Origin: Frankiales bacterium
GTDB taxonomy: Bacteria; Actinomycetota; Actinomycetes; JAFAQI01
Direction: 5' to 3'
Assembly (NCBI GenBank): GCA_025980465.1
Contig: JAICXJ010000006.1
Location: 45,205-109,204 of the forward strand
DNA: 64,000 nucleotides
Position 1 is the stretch's first letter, and each line of letters opens with the position of its first letter. Both the position numbers and the translations under genes were made by a program. Shown here piece by piece: positions 35,190 through 46,985 of the stretch. The notes under the pieces are model-generated. The model was not told the DNA's origin and ran no database searches. It saw only the letters and a program-made list of their open reading frames with translations.

Positions 35190-36563
35190 TCAGCTGGCCG
35201 GAGCCAACGCCGGGGCCGGCGCGAGTCGCATCCGAATGCCGGGGTGGGGTCGCAGCGTCACGGCTGCCCAGGTCCGGACGTCCTGGTTGGGCTCAGTGAC
35301 CGGCGCCCACCGGCGCGCCAGGATCGCGAGGACAAGCACCGCCTCGGCCCAGGCAAACTGCTCGCCGATGCACATCCGGCTGCCCGCGCCGAATGGGAAG
35401 TACGCACCGCGTGGCTGCCCGGGAGCGCCATGGTCGAACTCACCGGCGTCGTTGAGCCAGCGGTCAGGTCGGTACGCCGCCGCGTCGGTCCCCCACCAAC
35501 GCGGGTCGTGGTGAACGATCCACGGACTGGTGAGGATCGTCGTACCGATGCGGGCGTGATAACCACCGAAGTCGATCGGCTCCTTGACCTCACGTTCGAG
35601 AATCCAGGCCGGTGGACGCAACCGCATCGTCTCGGCAATGGTCGCCATGGTGTACGGCAGCCGGGCGATGTCGGCGTACGTCGGCACCGCGTCACCGATC
35701 GTTGCGTCGACCTCGGCCCGCAGCGCGGCAGCGACGGCTGGGTTCTGGTCGAGCAGCCACCAGGTCCAGGACAGCGCATTCGCAGTGGTTTCGAATCCGG
35801 CGAGCATCAGCGTCAAGGTCTCGTCGAGGACCTGCTGCTCGGTGAACCCCTCGCCGTCCTCGGTCGCCGCGAGCAACGCTGCGACGATGTCGTCGTAGTC
35901 GCGGTCGCCACGCTTGTGCGCGGTGACGACCCGCTCGACAGTCGAGCGCATCGACGCGACCGCATTCTTGATCTTCACGGCAGGCGGAAGGTTCGTGTCG
36001 AGCAGCTTCGTGGCGCCCGGAATGAACCCGATGCCGAACCGTTTGAGGATCACTTCGAGTGAGTCGATCACTGTCTTGGCGTCCCGCTCGGTGTCGTCAC
36101 CGAGCAGCGTGCGCCCGACGACGTCGAGGGTGATCCGCCCCATCTCTTCGGTGATCTCGACGACCTGCCCAGCGCGCCAACGCTTGTCGGCTCGCATCGC
36201 CGCCGCCGCCATGACCTCGGCGTACTTCTGCAAGGCAGACGCAGAGAAGGCGGGGTTGATCAACCGCCGGTTGCGGCGATGCGAGATCGGATCCTCGTTG
36301 GTGAGAATTCCGTTGCCGAGCCCGATGCTGATCATCCGGACGCCGAAGCCCTTGGTGACGGAGCGGCCGTGGTCGACCAGCAGCTCCCTGGCCAGGGCGG
36401 GGTCGGAGCAGAGCCAGAGCCGGAACAGTGGCCCACGGATCTCGACGAGGTCGCCGTGCTGGGCGAACTTCTCGAACATCGCGGTGCTGCGGGAGCGGTC
36501 GAACAAGGCCCGATAGGTGCTGAAAGTAGCCCGGACCGTCGGCGGACCGGCTGGCGTCGTCAT
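35190..36563 (-). CDS. Cytochrome P450, second
   Basis: A 457-residue P450 of the longer, class II-like type. It has the I-helix LAGFETTANALSW, the ExxR motif in AETMRLRPP, and the haem loop FPFGAGSRMCIGEQ with the Cys ligand. Its start overlaps the stop of the DinB/MDMPI gene by 4 nt, so it is the last gene of the long purine transcription unit. No redox partner is encoded nearby. A fatty-acid or secondary-metabolite substrate is possible but not readable. Confidence 0.92.
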   Translation of the reverse strand: MTTPAGPPTVRATFSTYRALFDRSRSTAMFEKFAQHGDLVEIRGPLFRLWLCSDPALARELLVDHGRSVTKGFGVRMISIGLGNGILTNEDPISHRRNRRLINPAFSASALQKYAEVMAAAAMRADKRWRAGQVVEITEEMGRITLDVVGRTLLGDDTERDAKTVIDSLEVILKRFGIGFIPGATKLLDTNLPPAVKIKNAVASMRSTVERVVTAHKRGDRDYDDIVAALLAATEDGEGFTEQQVLDETLTLMLAGFETTANALSWTWWLLDQNPAVAAALRAEVDATIGDAVPTYADIARLPYTMATIAETMRLRPPAWILEREVKEPIDFGGYHARIGTTILTSPWIVHHDPRWWGTDAAAYRPDRWLNDAGEFDHGAPGQPRGAYFPFGAGSRMCIGEQFAWAEAVLVLAILARRWAPVTEPNQDVRTWAAVTLRPHPGIRMRLAPAPALAPAS

Positions 36564-37342
36564 GACAGAACCGGAAGGTACGCAGCGAGGTCGGCGCGTT
36601 CACCGCTCGCGTGCACCCGACCCCGTAAGACCGCATCGGCCCAGCTCAGCCGTCCGGTCGCCAGCTCGATCCAGGCCATCGCGTCCACCTCCACGACGTT
36701 GGGCGGCGTGCCGCGGGTGTGCCGCGGGCCGCCAACGCACTGGACTGCCGAGTATGGCGGGATTCGAAGTTCGACGCTGTGACCTGGAACACGTTCCGCG
36801 ATGATGCCGGCGAGCATCCGCACCGAGATTCCCGTCGCGCCGTGGTCCATCTCGATCGGTGCGAGCTCGGGCAGCGAGGCCGACAGGTCAAGTGAATGCA
36901 CGACCAGCTCGTTGACCCGGGTGACCATCAGATCAGCGAGTCGAAGCGGACCCCGCCGGCCCATGACCACCGGGTTGTCGGTCACGCCATCGAGCGCAGC
37001 CAGCAGGTCGGTCTTCGCCCGCGACGCGTTGGCCAGGACGGCGTCAGCGCCGAGCCCACGCGCGTCGTCACGTTCACGTTCGGCGATCTCGGCACCCGCG
37101 CCGGCCCACGCCGATACGTACGTCGCAATGGACAGCGGTTTGTCGGCAACCTGACCTTGCGCGATGGCGCGCACCGCAATGTCGGTCATGCCGGTGACGT
37201 GCAGTGCCAGTTCGAGCACCGACCACCGCGCGAGCCGTGACGGTTGGTCCCACGACTCCGCGGGAAGCGCAGCCAGCCAGTCGACGACATTGTGTTGCTG
37301 GGCGACGTAGGCGGCTCTGGTTGCCTCGAAACGCGCGGGCAT
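36560..37342 (-). CDS. DinB/MDMPI-type, maleylpyruvate isomerase family protein
   Basis: A 260-residue protein of the TIGR03083 group, which contains mycothiol-dependent isomerases. The N-terminal helical bundle has RLARWSVLELALHVTGM, in which a metal-binding His is expected, and RVNELVVHSLDLSASL carries another. The C-terminal part may be a small sterol-carrier-like domain. It starts 3 bp after the purL stop and overlaps the P450 start by 4 nt. I recall a similar gene after purL in Streptomyces. The function is unknown; a mycothiol-dependent reaction is inference. Confidence 0.75.
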   Translation of the reverse strand: MPARFEATRAAYVAQQHNVVDWLAALPAESWDQPSRLARWSVLELALHVTGMTDIAVRAIAQGQVADKPLSIATYVSAWAGAGAEIAERERDDARGLGADAVLANASRAKTDLLAALDGVTDNPVVMGRRGPLRLADLMVTRVNELVVHSLDLSASLPELAPIEMDHGATGISVRMLAGIIAERVPGHSVELRIPPYSAVQCVGGPRHTRGTPPNVVEVDAMAWIELATGRLSWADAVLRGRVHASGERADLAAYLPVLS

Positions 37343-37345
37343 TCG

Positions 37346-39606
<2,261 letters not shown>

Positions 39607-39610
<4 letters not shown>

Positions 39611-40287
39611 GCCGAAACCAGTGCTCCAAGAACGGAACCGAACATCGTGAGCCCGTCGGTCGACGGGCCGGTCAGCGGGTCGATGGCGTGCTCCGGGTGG
39701 GGCATCAAGCCGACGACGTTGCCGGACTCGTTGCGAATCCCGGCGATGTCGTTGGTTGCGCCGTTGGGGTTGTCGAGATAACGGACGGCGACCCGGCCGT
39801 CGGCCTCGAGCGCGTCGACCGTTGCCTGGTCCGCGACGTATCGTCCCTCGCCGTGCTTGACCGGAATGACGATCTCGGCTCCCTCGTCGTAGTCGCTGGT
39901 CCACCGGGTCGTCACCGACTCGACCCGAAGCCGCTGGTCGCGGCAGACGAAATGCAGCCCGGCATTTCGAATCAGCGCCCCCGGAAGCAAACCGCTCTCG
40001 CAGAGGACCTGGAAACCGTTACAGATTCCCAGCACCGGCAGGCCACGACTCGCTGCCGAAACGATCTCGTTCACGACTGGCGAGAACCGGGCGATCGCAC
40101 CGGCGCGCAAGTAGTCGCCGTAGGAGAAGCCACCGGGCAGCACGACCGCGTCGACGCCCCGCAGCTCGGCGTCGCCATGCCAGAGCGGGACCGCCTCGGC
40201 ACCGGCGGCCCTGACCGCGCGGGCGGCGTCCCGGTCGTCGAGCGATCCAGGGAAGGTCACGACTCCGATTCGCGGGGTCGTGGCCAC
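39607..40287 (-). CDS. purQ: Phosphoribosylformylglycinamidine synthase, glutaminase subunit
   Basis: A 226-residue class I glutamine amidotransferase that supplies ammonia to PurL. The nucleophile Cys lies in [17 protein letters not shown], and the His/Glu pair in MPHPEHAID. The start is GTG 40287 ([15 protein letters not shown]). It is coupled to purL by a GTGA overlap. Upstream lies a 97-bp gap with a 31-bp tandem repeat, then an unrelated beta-propeller gene that separates it from purS. Confidence 0.97.
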
Positions 40288-40312
40288 GCCGTCAGCCTAC
40301 CGGCGGGTCAGC

Positions 40313-40373
40313 GGGCCCCTGGGCCCACCAATGGCACATGCGGGGGCCCCTGGGCCCACCAATGGCACATGCG
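40313..40373. repeat. Two-copy 31-bp tandem repeat directly upstream of purQ
   Basis: A 30-bp sequence beginning GGGCCCCTGGGCCC and ending ATGGCACATGCG occurs at 40313-40342 and again, identical, at 40344-40373. A partial third (CGGCCCC) follows. Each copy contains two GGGCCC blocks able to pair. It lies 26-86 bp upstream of the purQ start in the gap after the propeller gene. Confidence 0.8.
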
Positions 40374-40384
40374 CGGCCCCGTGG

Positions 40385-43147
40385 CTAGTAGACCCGCGCG
40401 CGGTGGCCGAAGTCGTAGACCCAGCCGCCGCGGCCATACGCACCGACGACGAGGTAGCGGCCATCGTTCGACAGCTTCATGCTCCGGTACGTCACCTCCG
40501 GCAGGAAGCGGCCGAGGCGCTGCCAGTGGCGGCTTCCGGCCTTCGCGGTGAAGACACCGACATCGGTCGCGACGTACAGCCGGCCGTTGCGCAGCACGAT
40601 CCGGTGCACGTCGGCTTGCGGCAGGTTGCCGGTCAGGTCCTCGAAGCTCTGCCCGCCGTTGTGACTGACCATCACCTTCGGGCGGCCGGAGGCCTTCGGG
40701 CTCTCGCCGATGACGATGAACTGTCGCAGCCCGACGTATACGGTCGAGTGGTGATTCGGGTCGACCGCGATTCCGCTGACCTGCTCGTGGGGCAGCCCCT
40801 TCGACGTCGCGAGGTGCCAGCACTTGGTGCTGGCCACGCCGGCCTTGCAGTGCGGCTTGACGTTGGTCGCGATCTTCGCGACGACCGCCTGCCGCGGGTT
40901 CTTCAACTCAGTCAGCCCGAACGATGTCCGGCACAACGAGCACAGCGATACATACGACACCTTGCCGTGGGTGAAGAGCGCGGAGGAGTCCCATGCTCCG
41001 TGCGGCGGATGCGTCGGCGTGAAGACGGTCTTCCACGTTGACGACAGCACCAGGGTGGAGGTCGGGTCGTAAGTGTTGCTCTTCATGCCATGCGTCGTGG
41101 CCTCGATGGTTCCGGCCGCAGCAATGAGGTGGTTCGGATCGCTCGGGTCCACCGCCCACGGCGACAGGAAGGTCGCCCCGGTCGAGTCCGGTGGCGTGAC
41201 GTTGATGGTGTGTGTGAAGTCGTCGGTCGTGCCGAGGATGGTCTGGCCGTCGATCCCGCAGTAGTAGGAATGCGGATTCGGTCCGGGGAAGACGTACACA
41301 CCGTCGCCGCCGCACACCTGGTAGGCCTTGCCATTCGGAAGGACATGGGCGACGCCGTTGTCCTGTAGCGCCAGCAGGTACGACCCGTCCTGAAGGCGGG
41401 TAACGTCCCACGGCAACACGGTGGCGGGCTGGTTCAGCGACGTCCACGACCTGTTGTCGAATCCTTGGTATCCCGCGCCGGTCGAGTCCGAGACCGAGTG
41501 GCTGTTCTGCGCCCACCAGCCGCCGTCATTGCCGCTGTAGAGACGGACCCCGTGCGGCGTGCGGATGATCGCTGCGCTGTGCTGGTCCGGGTGGGTTGAC
41601 CCGCCGCCGTATTCCGAAATCGCGGACGGACATGAGACGCCGTTACTGCCCGGGATGGTGTTGAAGTACGTGATGAAGCCGCAGGCGTTGGCGTACTTCT
41701 CGATCGCAGTGAAGGTGGTGCCGAGCGGGACGTTGAGACCGGTCGGCCCGTGGTATTCGCCAGTGAAGCCCTCTTCCAGTCCGACGTACACCCGATTCGG
41801 ATCAACCGGATCGGTCAGCACCCACTGGTTGTACGACGCCTGGACGCCCTCGGCGAACGACAGCGGGTAGCCGACGGAGCTGATGGTGCCGCCCAATGCG
41901 GTCGTGAGCGTCTGTGCCGTCGCCTGCACGGTCCAGGATTTGCCGTCGTCCGATGACCGGTACAACCCGTTGAGCTCGCTGTTGCCGTTCACATCGACCG
42001 GCAGGACCGGGGTGTCGATCGCCTGATGATCACCCTCCGCGCGCCCGGCGTCCTGCACCAGCGCCCACAGGACGTTCTTGCCGCCCGGTGCGGTGCTATA
42101 GGCGAGACTCGCTCGCCCGAGCGGATCACGTGTCGCTTCCGGCTGGATCAACTGCGAGTTGCTCGCCAGCCGGGTGAAGGTCCGGCCGCTGTTCTGCGAT
42201 CGGTAGAGCCCGTTGCCGGGCGCTAGCTGGATGCCGCCGTACTTCTTCTTCCCGAACGCGTAACCAACGTCGACGGTGACCTCTCGCGGACGGGCGGGGT
42301 TGATCGCGATCGACGCGAGCCAGTTGCCCAGCGGATGCGACGCGTGGTCGGGCAACCGAATCCGGTGGAAGCTGCGTCCCCGGTCCGTCGAGCGCCACAA
42401 GCCGTACGTCGTGCCGATCAGAACATCACCGTTGCGCGGACTCACCGCGATCGCGTTCACGCCATAGCCGTGGACGTTGCTTGCCGGGCGGTGCCAGGTC
42501 TTGCCACCGTTGTGGCTGACATACACGCCGGTGCCGGCGGCGTCGTCCGAGAGCGTGAAAATCGAGACGCCGGTCCCGATGTAGACGGTGTTGTGGCGAC
42601 GCGGATCGATCGCGACGGCGCCGATCGCCTCGCGCGGGATCTTGTGCTCGGTCACGTTGCGGACCGTCCGGCCACCGTCGGTCGACTTGTACAGACCGCC
42701 GATCGTGCCGAGGTACACGGTCTTGCCCGACTTGTCATGGGGGTCGACCGCCATCGCCGTACCGATCCCACCGACGCTGCCGAGCAGCTCCGCGCCGCTA
42801 CCGGTGCCCGGGATGTCGCGGATCCCGCGGTACGGCCCGACGTTTCGCCAGGCGTGGCCCACCTCGGGAAGTCGAGCCGCCTGCCGAGTCAGCTTCAGGA
42901 ACCGAGCATCGGTGTTGCCCTCGTACAACAACGATCCGACCGGCGGCGGCAGCGGATGATCCGCGTCCTCGCTACGGAGGAACCTCGCCCAGAACAGCGA
43001 GCTCGGCACACCGAGGGCGGTGTTGATCGCGGAGCGAGGAGCCGCCGACCGGTGATCGGCACCGTCTCCTGTCAAGCGGACACCAGCCACGACGACGCCC
43101 GCGATGAGCACGGCGACAACGGCGACCTTCAGTAGGCGGGCATGCAT
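40385..43147 (-). CDS. Secreted multi-Asp-box (BNR/sortilin-type) beta-propeller protein
   Basis: A 920-residue protein with an N-terminal signal or anchor (LLKVAVVAVLIAGVVVAGV). At least six Asp-box repeats of the type S-x-D-x-G-x-T are visible: STDGGRT, SHNGGKTW, STDRGRSF, SQNSGRTF, SSDDGKSW and SHNGGQSF, each after a GxYxS or GLYRS strand. This predicts one or two beta-propellers, as in VPS10/sortilin and glycosidase-like proteins, but no catalytic residues of sialidases are evident. It lies on the same strand between purS and purQ, with gaps of 66 and 97 bp. The role is unknown and has no evident link with purines. Confidence 0.8.
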   Translation of the reverse strand: MHARLLKVAVVAVLIAGVVVAGVRLTGDGADHRSAAPRSAINTALGVPSSLFWARFLRSEDADHPLPPPVGSLLYEGNTDARFLKLTRQAARLPEVGHAWRNVGPYRGIRDIPGTGSGAELLGSVGGIGTAMAVDPHDKSGKTVYLGTIGGLYKSTDGGRTVRNVTEHKIPREAIGAVAIDPRRHNTVYIGTGVSIFTLSDDAAGTGVYVSHNGGKTWHRPASNVHGYGVNAIAVSPRNGDVLIGTTYGLWRSTDRGRSFHRIRLPDHASHPLGNWLASIAINPARPREVTVDVGYAFGKKKYGGIQLAPGNGLYRSQNSGRTFTRLASNSQLIQPEATRDPLGRASLAYSTAPGGKNVLWALVQDAGRAEGDHQAIDTPVLPVDVNGNSELNGLYRSSDDGKSWTVQATAQTLTTALGGTISSVGYPLSFAEGVQASYNQWVLTDPVDPNRVYVGLEEGFTGEYHGPTGLNVPLGTTFTAIEKYANACGFITYFNTIPGSNGVSCPSAISEYGGGSTHPDQHSAAIIRTPHGVRLYSGNDGGWWAQNSHSVSDSTGAGYQGFDNRSWTSLNQPATVLPWDVTRLQDGSYLLALQDNGVAHVLPNGKAYQVCGGDGVYVFPGPNPHSYYCGIDGQTILGTTDDFTHTINVTPPDSTGATFLSPWAVDPSDPNHLIAAAGTIEATTHGMKSNTYDPTSTLVLSSTWKTVFTPTHPPHGAWDSSALFTHGKVSYVSLCSLCRTSFGLTELKNPRQAVVAKIATNVKPHCKAGVASTKCWHLATSKGLPHEQVSGIAVDPNHHSTVYVGLRQFIVIGESPKASGRPKVMVSHNGGQSFEDLTGNLPQADVHRIVLRNGRLYVATDVGVFTAKAGSRHWQRLGRFLPEVTYRSMKLSNDGRYLVVGAYGRGGWVYDFGHRARVY

Positions 43148-43213
43148 ACCCGCTCAGTTCGCGCATCGCGCCGCGACCCCTGCCGGCCGCGGGAAATCCC
43201 CGAGACGGGAAAC

Positions 43214-43450
43214 TCAGCCGTCGAGGTGGACCGTGAAGTCCTCGATCGCCGGGTTGGCCAACAGCGCCTCCGCGGCTTGCCGGGCGATCGCGGCGGGATC
43301 GCCCCCGTCGATCTCGATCTCGAACCGCTTGCCCTGCCGGACCGAGGTCACGCCCTCGAATCCGAGACCGGGTAGCGCCCTGACGATCGCCTGGCCTTGT
43401 GGATCAAGGATCTCGGGCTTCGGCATCACGTCCACGATCACCCGCGCCAC
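43214..43450 (-). CDS. purS: Phosphoribosylformylglycinamidine synthase, PurS subunit
   Basis: A 78-residue protein matching PurS in length and pattern (VIVDVMPKPEILDPQGQAI, LPGLGFEGVTSVRQGK, then ANPAIEDFTV). PurS dimers bridge PurL and PurQ in the FGAM synthase complex. It lies 19 bp after purC. PurQ is usually the next gene; here the beta-propeller gene intervenes. Confidence 0.96.
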   Translation of the reverse strand: MARVIVDVMPKPEILDPQGQAIVRALPGLGFEGVTSVRQGKRFEIEIDGGDPAAIARQAAEALLANPAIEDFTVHLDG

Positions 43451-43469
43451 GCCGCCACCCTATCGGTGG

Positions 43470-44384
43470 TCATGCGCCAGCGAGGTACGACGAGAAGCTG
43501 CGACCGGTCAGCCGCTCGTAACCCTCGACGTACTTCTCGCGAGTGCGGGCAATCACCTCGTCGGGCAATCCCGGTGGCGGCTCCCCGGACGACTTGTCCC
43601 AGCCGGACTCGAGTCGCAGCCAGTCGCGGACGTATTGCTTGTCGTAGGACGGTTGGGGTCCGCCTGGCTGCCAGCTCTCGGCCGGCCAGAACCGCGACGA
43701 GTCGGGAGTCAGCACTTCGTCGCCGAGCACAAGCTCCCGGTTGGCGTCGAAGCCGAGCTCCACCTTGGTGTCGGCGAGCAGGATGCCGGCGTTGGCGGCG
43801 AGGTCGCGGCCACGGGAGTAGACCGCCAACGTCAGCGATCGCAACTGCTCGGCGAGTTCGCCGCCCACCTCGGCCACCACGTCGTCAAACGTCATCGGCT
43901 CGTCGTGCTCTCCTACCGGCGCCTTCGTCGTCGGCGTAAAGATCGGCTCCGGAAGCTGCGAGCCGTCCAGCAACCCCGGCGGCAACGGCACGCCGCACAC
44001 CGACTGTGACTTCTCGTACTCGGTCACGCCGCTGCCGGCGAGATAGCCGCGCGCCACGCACTCGACCGACACCATCTCGAGCCGCCGGCACAACACCGAT
44101 CGGCCCCGCAGCTCCTCGGCGTACGGCGCGAACACGTCGGGGTAGTCGCCGACCCTCGACGCGACGACGTGGTTGGGGATCACGTCGGCGAGCTGCTCGA
44201 ACCACCACAGCGACATCCCGGTCAGCACGGCACCCTTGTCGGGGATCGGAGTGTCGAGGATGTAGTCGAACGCCGACATCCGGTCGCTCGCGACCATCAG
44301 CAGCAGGTCGTCGCCGGCGTCGTAGAGCTCCCGCACCTTGCCGGAGTAGAGCCGCCGATCCTCCAGGCCCGCCAACCCGGTCAC
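43470..44384 (-). CDS. purC: SAICAR synthetase
   Basis: A 304-residue enzyme from GTG 44384, overlapping the purB stop by 4 nt. It joins aspartate to CAIR with ATP. SGKVRELYDAGDDLLLMVAS, ASDRMSAFD and VECVARGYLAGSG are typical. The start corrects a longer frame that runs back into purB. Confidence 0.96.
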   Translation of the reverse strand: MTGLAGLEDRRLYSGKVRELYDAGDDLLLMVASDRMSAFDYILDTPIPDKGAVLTGMSLWWFEQLADVIPNHVVASRVGDYPDVFAPYAEELRGRSVLCRRLEMVSVECVARGYLAGSGVTEYEKSQSVCGVPLPPGLLDGSQLPEPIFTPTTKAPVGEHDEPMTFDDVVAEVGGELAEQLRSLTLAVYSRGRDLAANAGILLADTKVELGFDANRELVLGDEVLTPDSSRFWPAESWQPGGPQPSYDKQYVRDWLRLESGWDKSSGEPPPGLPDEVIARTREKYVEGYERLTGRSFSSYLAGA

Positions 44385-45688
44385 GTCAGCGCAGCGACCC
44401 GGTCGAAGACATCGGCCAGCCGCTCGAGGTACCGCTCCGGCCGGCACACCTCATCGAGGCGAGCCTCGTCGAGCTGCTGCCCGGCGTCGGCCGCGTGCTT
44501 GCGTAACGTCTCCCGGAACGGCACGCCGCTCGACCAGGTCTCCATCGCTGCCGACTGCGTGATGGCGTAAGCCGCCTCGCGGGACAAGCCGGAGTCCACG
44601 AGCTCGAGCAACACCGTCGAGGAGTAGATCAGGCCGCCGGTGGCGTCGAGGTTCGCGCGCATCCGGTCGGCGTCGACGACGAGGCCGTTGACCAGCCGCA
44701 ACGTGAGGTGCAGCAGGTAGTCGGTGCCGATCGCCGCGTCGGGCAGCGCGATCCGTTCGACCGACGAGTGAGAGATGTCCCGCTCGTGCCACAACGGGAT
44801 GCCCTCGAGGACCGGCACGTACTGCGCCCGGACGATGCGGGCCAAGCCGCAGATTCGCTCGCACAGGATCGGGTTGCGCTTGTGCGGCATCGCGCTGGAA
44901 CCCTTCTGGCCGGAGCCGAACGGCTCCGCAAGCTCGCGCACCTCGGTGCGCTGGCCATGCCGTACCTCGAGCGCGATCGCCTCGCACACCGTCGACATCA
45001 CTGCGAGTGCCGACACCCATTCGCTGATGCCGTCACGGATCACGACCTGGGTCGCGACCTCGGCGGGACGCAGTCCTAGCGAACTGGCCACCTGCTGCTC
45101 GATCGCGGGGTCGATGTTGGAGTACGTCCCCACGGCACCCGAGATCTTTGCCACTCCGACTGCTTCCCGGGCGCGGAGCAGCCGGTCGCGCGAACGCGCC
45201 ATCGCGAAGGCGAAGTCGGCCACCCGATGGCCCCACACATCGGGCTCGGCATGCACGCCATGCGTCCGGCCGACCCGAAGCGTCGCCCGGTGGGTCAGTG
45301 CGTGATCGCGAAGGGCAGCGACCAGCTCAGCCGCCTTCGCCAGCAACAGATCGGTTGCCTCGACGAGTTGGATTGCCAGCGCCGTGTCGAGCAGGTCGCT
45401 GGAGGTCATGCCGTGATGCACCCAAGCGGCCGCCTCGCGCGGCCGGGTGTTGTCCGCCCACGCGGTCAGGAAGGCGATGACGTCGTGTTGGGTCACCGCC
45501 TCGACCGCTGCCACCGCCTCCGGCGTCGGGGCGGGAGCCGCGGCGACCGGTGCGACGACATCCACCGGGACGGTTCCAGCGTCGGCGTGAGCTTCGAGCA
45601 CGATGGCCTCTACCCGGCACCACAGCTCGTACTTGTGGGCCTCGCTCCACACCTGGCCCATCTCAGGGAGGGTGTAGCGCTCGATCAT
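44381..45688 (-). CDS. purB: Adenylosuccinate lyase
   Basis: A 435-residue lyase from ATG 45688, chosen for GAGG 6 nt upstream and the MIERYTLPEMGQVWS start typical of the family. It acts twice in purine synthesis, on SAICAR and on adenylosuccinate. The fumarase/lyase signature GSSAMPHKRNP carries the catalytic serine loop. The gap from purD is 31 bp. Confidence 0.97.
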   Translation of the reverse strand: MIERYTLPEMGQVWSEAHKYELWCRVEAIVLEAHADAGTVPVDVVAPVAAAPAPTPEAVAAVEAVTQHDVIAFLTAWADNTRPREAAAWVHHGMTSSDLLDTALAIQLVEATDLLLAKAAELVAALRDHALTHRATLRVGRTHGVHAEPDVWGHRVADFAFAMARSRDRLLRAREAVGVAKISGAVGTYSNIDPAIEQQVASSLGLRPAEVATQVVIRDGISEWVSALAVMSTVCEAIALEVRHGQRTEVRELAEPFGSGQKGSSAMPHKRNPILCERICGLARIVRAQYVPVLEGIPLWHERDISHSSVERIALPDAAIGTDYLLHLTLRLVNGLVVDADRMRANLDATGGLIYSSTVLLELVDSGLSREAAYAITQSAAMETWSSGVPFRETLRKHAADAGQQLDEARLDEVCRPERYLERLADVFDRVAALT

Positions 45689-45719
45689 CTGATGCCTCGT
45701 CTCCTCGGCCACCACTGGG

Positions 45720-46940
45720 TCAGGTCTGCTGCGATGCGCGCAGTGCAATGTCACTGCGGTAGTGCGAGCCCTCGATCTTGATCTGCGCGACCGCGTCGTA
45801 CGCCAATTCTCTCGCAGCCTTCAAGTCCGCTGCGACCGCGGTGACCGCGAGCACCCGGCCACCGCTCGTGACCAACCGACCGTCGGCGAGGGCGGTGCCG
45901 GCATGCAGCACATCCGCCCCACCGGCCTCGTCCAGCCCCGCGATCTCATCGCCCGTCCGAGGCGACTCGGGATAGCCGGCCGCGCAGACCACCACGGTGA
46001 CCGATGCGCCGTCGCGCCACTGAAGCGGTGGGTGCGCGTCCAGCGTGCCGGTCGCGGCGGCGTAGAGCAGCCCGGCCAGCGGGGTGGCCAGCAGGGCCAG
46101 CACTGCCTGAGTCTCCGGGTCACCGAAGCGGACGTTGAACTCGACCACACGGACGCCTTTCGAGGTCAGCGCCAGGCCGGCGTACAGCAACCCGCTGAAC
46201 GGCGTGCCCCGCTTCGCCATCTCCTCGATCGTGGGCCGGGCAACCTTCTCGACGACCTCGGCGACGAGTCCGGGCGGCGCCCAGGGCAACGGCGCATAGG
46301 CACCCATGCCGCCGGTGTTCGGACCCTCGTCGTCGTCATTGACGCGCTTGAAGTCCTGGGCCGGGATCAGCGGCAGGATGGTGATGCCGTCGGTGATGAG
46401 GAACAGCGAGACTTCCGGCCCGTCGAGGTAGTCCTCGATCACCACGGTGTGCCCGGTGGCGTGGCGCGCGGCGAGTGCGCGGTCCCCGGTGACCACGACG
46501 CCCTTGCCGGCCGCGAGTTCATCGTGTTTGACGACGTACGGCGGCCCGGTCGCATCCAGCGCCGCCTCGACCTCGGCCGGCGTCGTACAGGTGTGGTGTG
46601 CGGCGGTCGGTACGCCGGCGGCGCCCATCACCTGCTTGGCGAACGCTTTACTGCCTTCGAGCTCGGCAGCGGCCGCGCTCGGCCCGAAGACGGCGAAGCC
46701 GGCGTCCCGAAGCTGATCTGCGACGCCGGCGACCAGTGGCGCCTCAGGGCCGACAACCACGAGCTCGGCCCCGACCTCCTTCGCCACCTCGACGGCGTCG
46801 GTCAGTGGTCGGAGTTCGGCGAGCTGGGCGATTCCGGGGTTGCCGGGGGCGCAAAAAAGGGCTTCGACGCTGGGGTCGCGGGACAACGCGAGGCACAGCG
46901 CGTGCTCCCGGCCCCCGCCGCCGATCACCAGCACCCGCAC
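45720..46940 (-). CDS. purD: Phosphoribosylamine-glycine ligase
   Basis: A 406-residue ATP-grasp enzyme from GTG 46940. It makes GAR from phosphoribosylamine and glycine. The start [17 protein letters not shown] and the segments [24 protein letters not shown] and [11 protein letters not shown] are diagnostic. It lies 45 bp downstream of the GNAT gene in the purA-purD run. Confidence 0.97.
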   Translation of the reverse strand: MRVLVIGGGGREHALCLALSRDPSVEALFCAPGNPGIAQLAELRPLTDAVEVAKEVGAELVVVGPEAPLVAGVADQLRDAGFAVFGPSAAAAELEGSKAFAKQVMGAAGVPTAAHHTCTTPAEVEAALDATGPPYVVKHDELAAGKGVVVTGDRALAARHATGHTVVIEDYLDGPEVSLFLITDGITILPLIPAQDFKRVNDDDEGPNTGGMGAYAPLPWAPPGLVAEVVEKVARPTIEEMAKRGTPFSGLLYAGLALTSKGVRVVEFNVRFGDPETQAVLALLATPLAGLLYAAATGTLDAHPPLQWRDGASVTVVVCAAGYPESPRTGDEIAGLDEAGGADVLHAGTALADGRLVTSGGRVLAVTAVAADLKAARELAYDAVAQIKIEGSHYRSDIALRASQQT

Positions 46941-46985
46941 GAGCGCGAGGCTACTTTGCCCGGTGGCGCTTGCTCGAGATCAACT

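Noticed and set aside
40313..40373. CRISPR-like repeat
   Set aside because: Only two adjacent copies with a single-base gap, no spacers and no cas genes.
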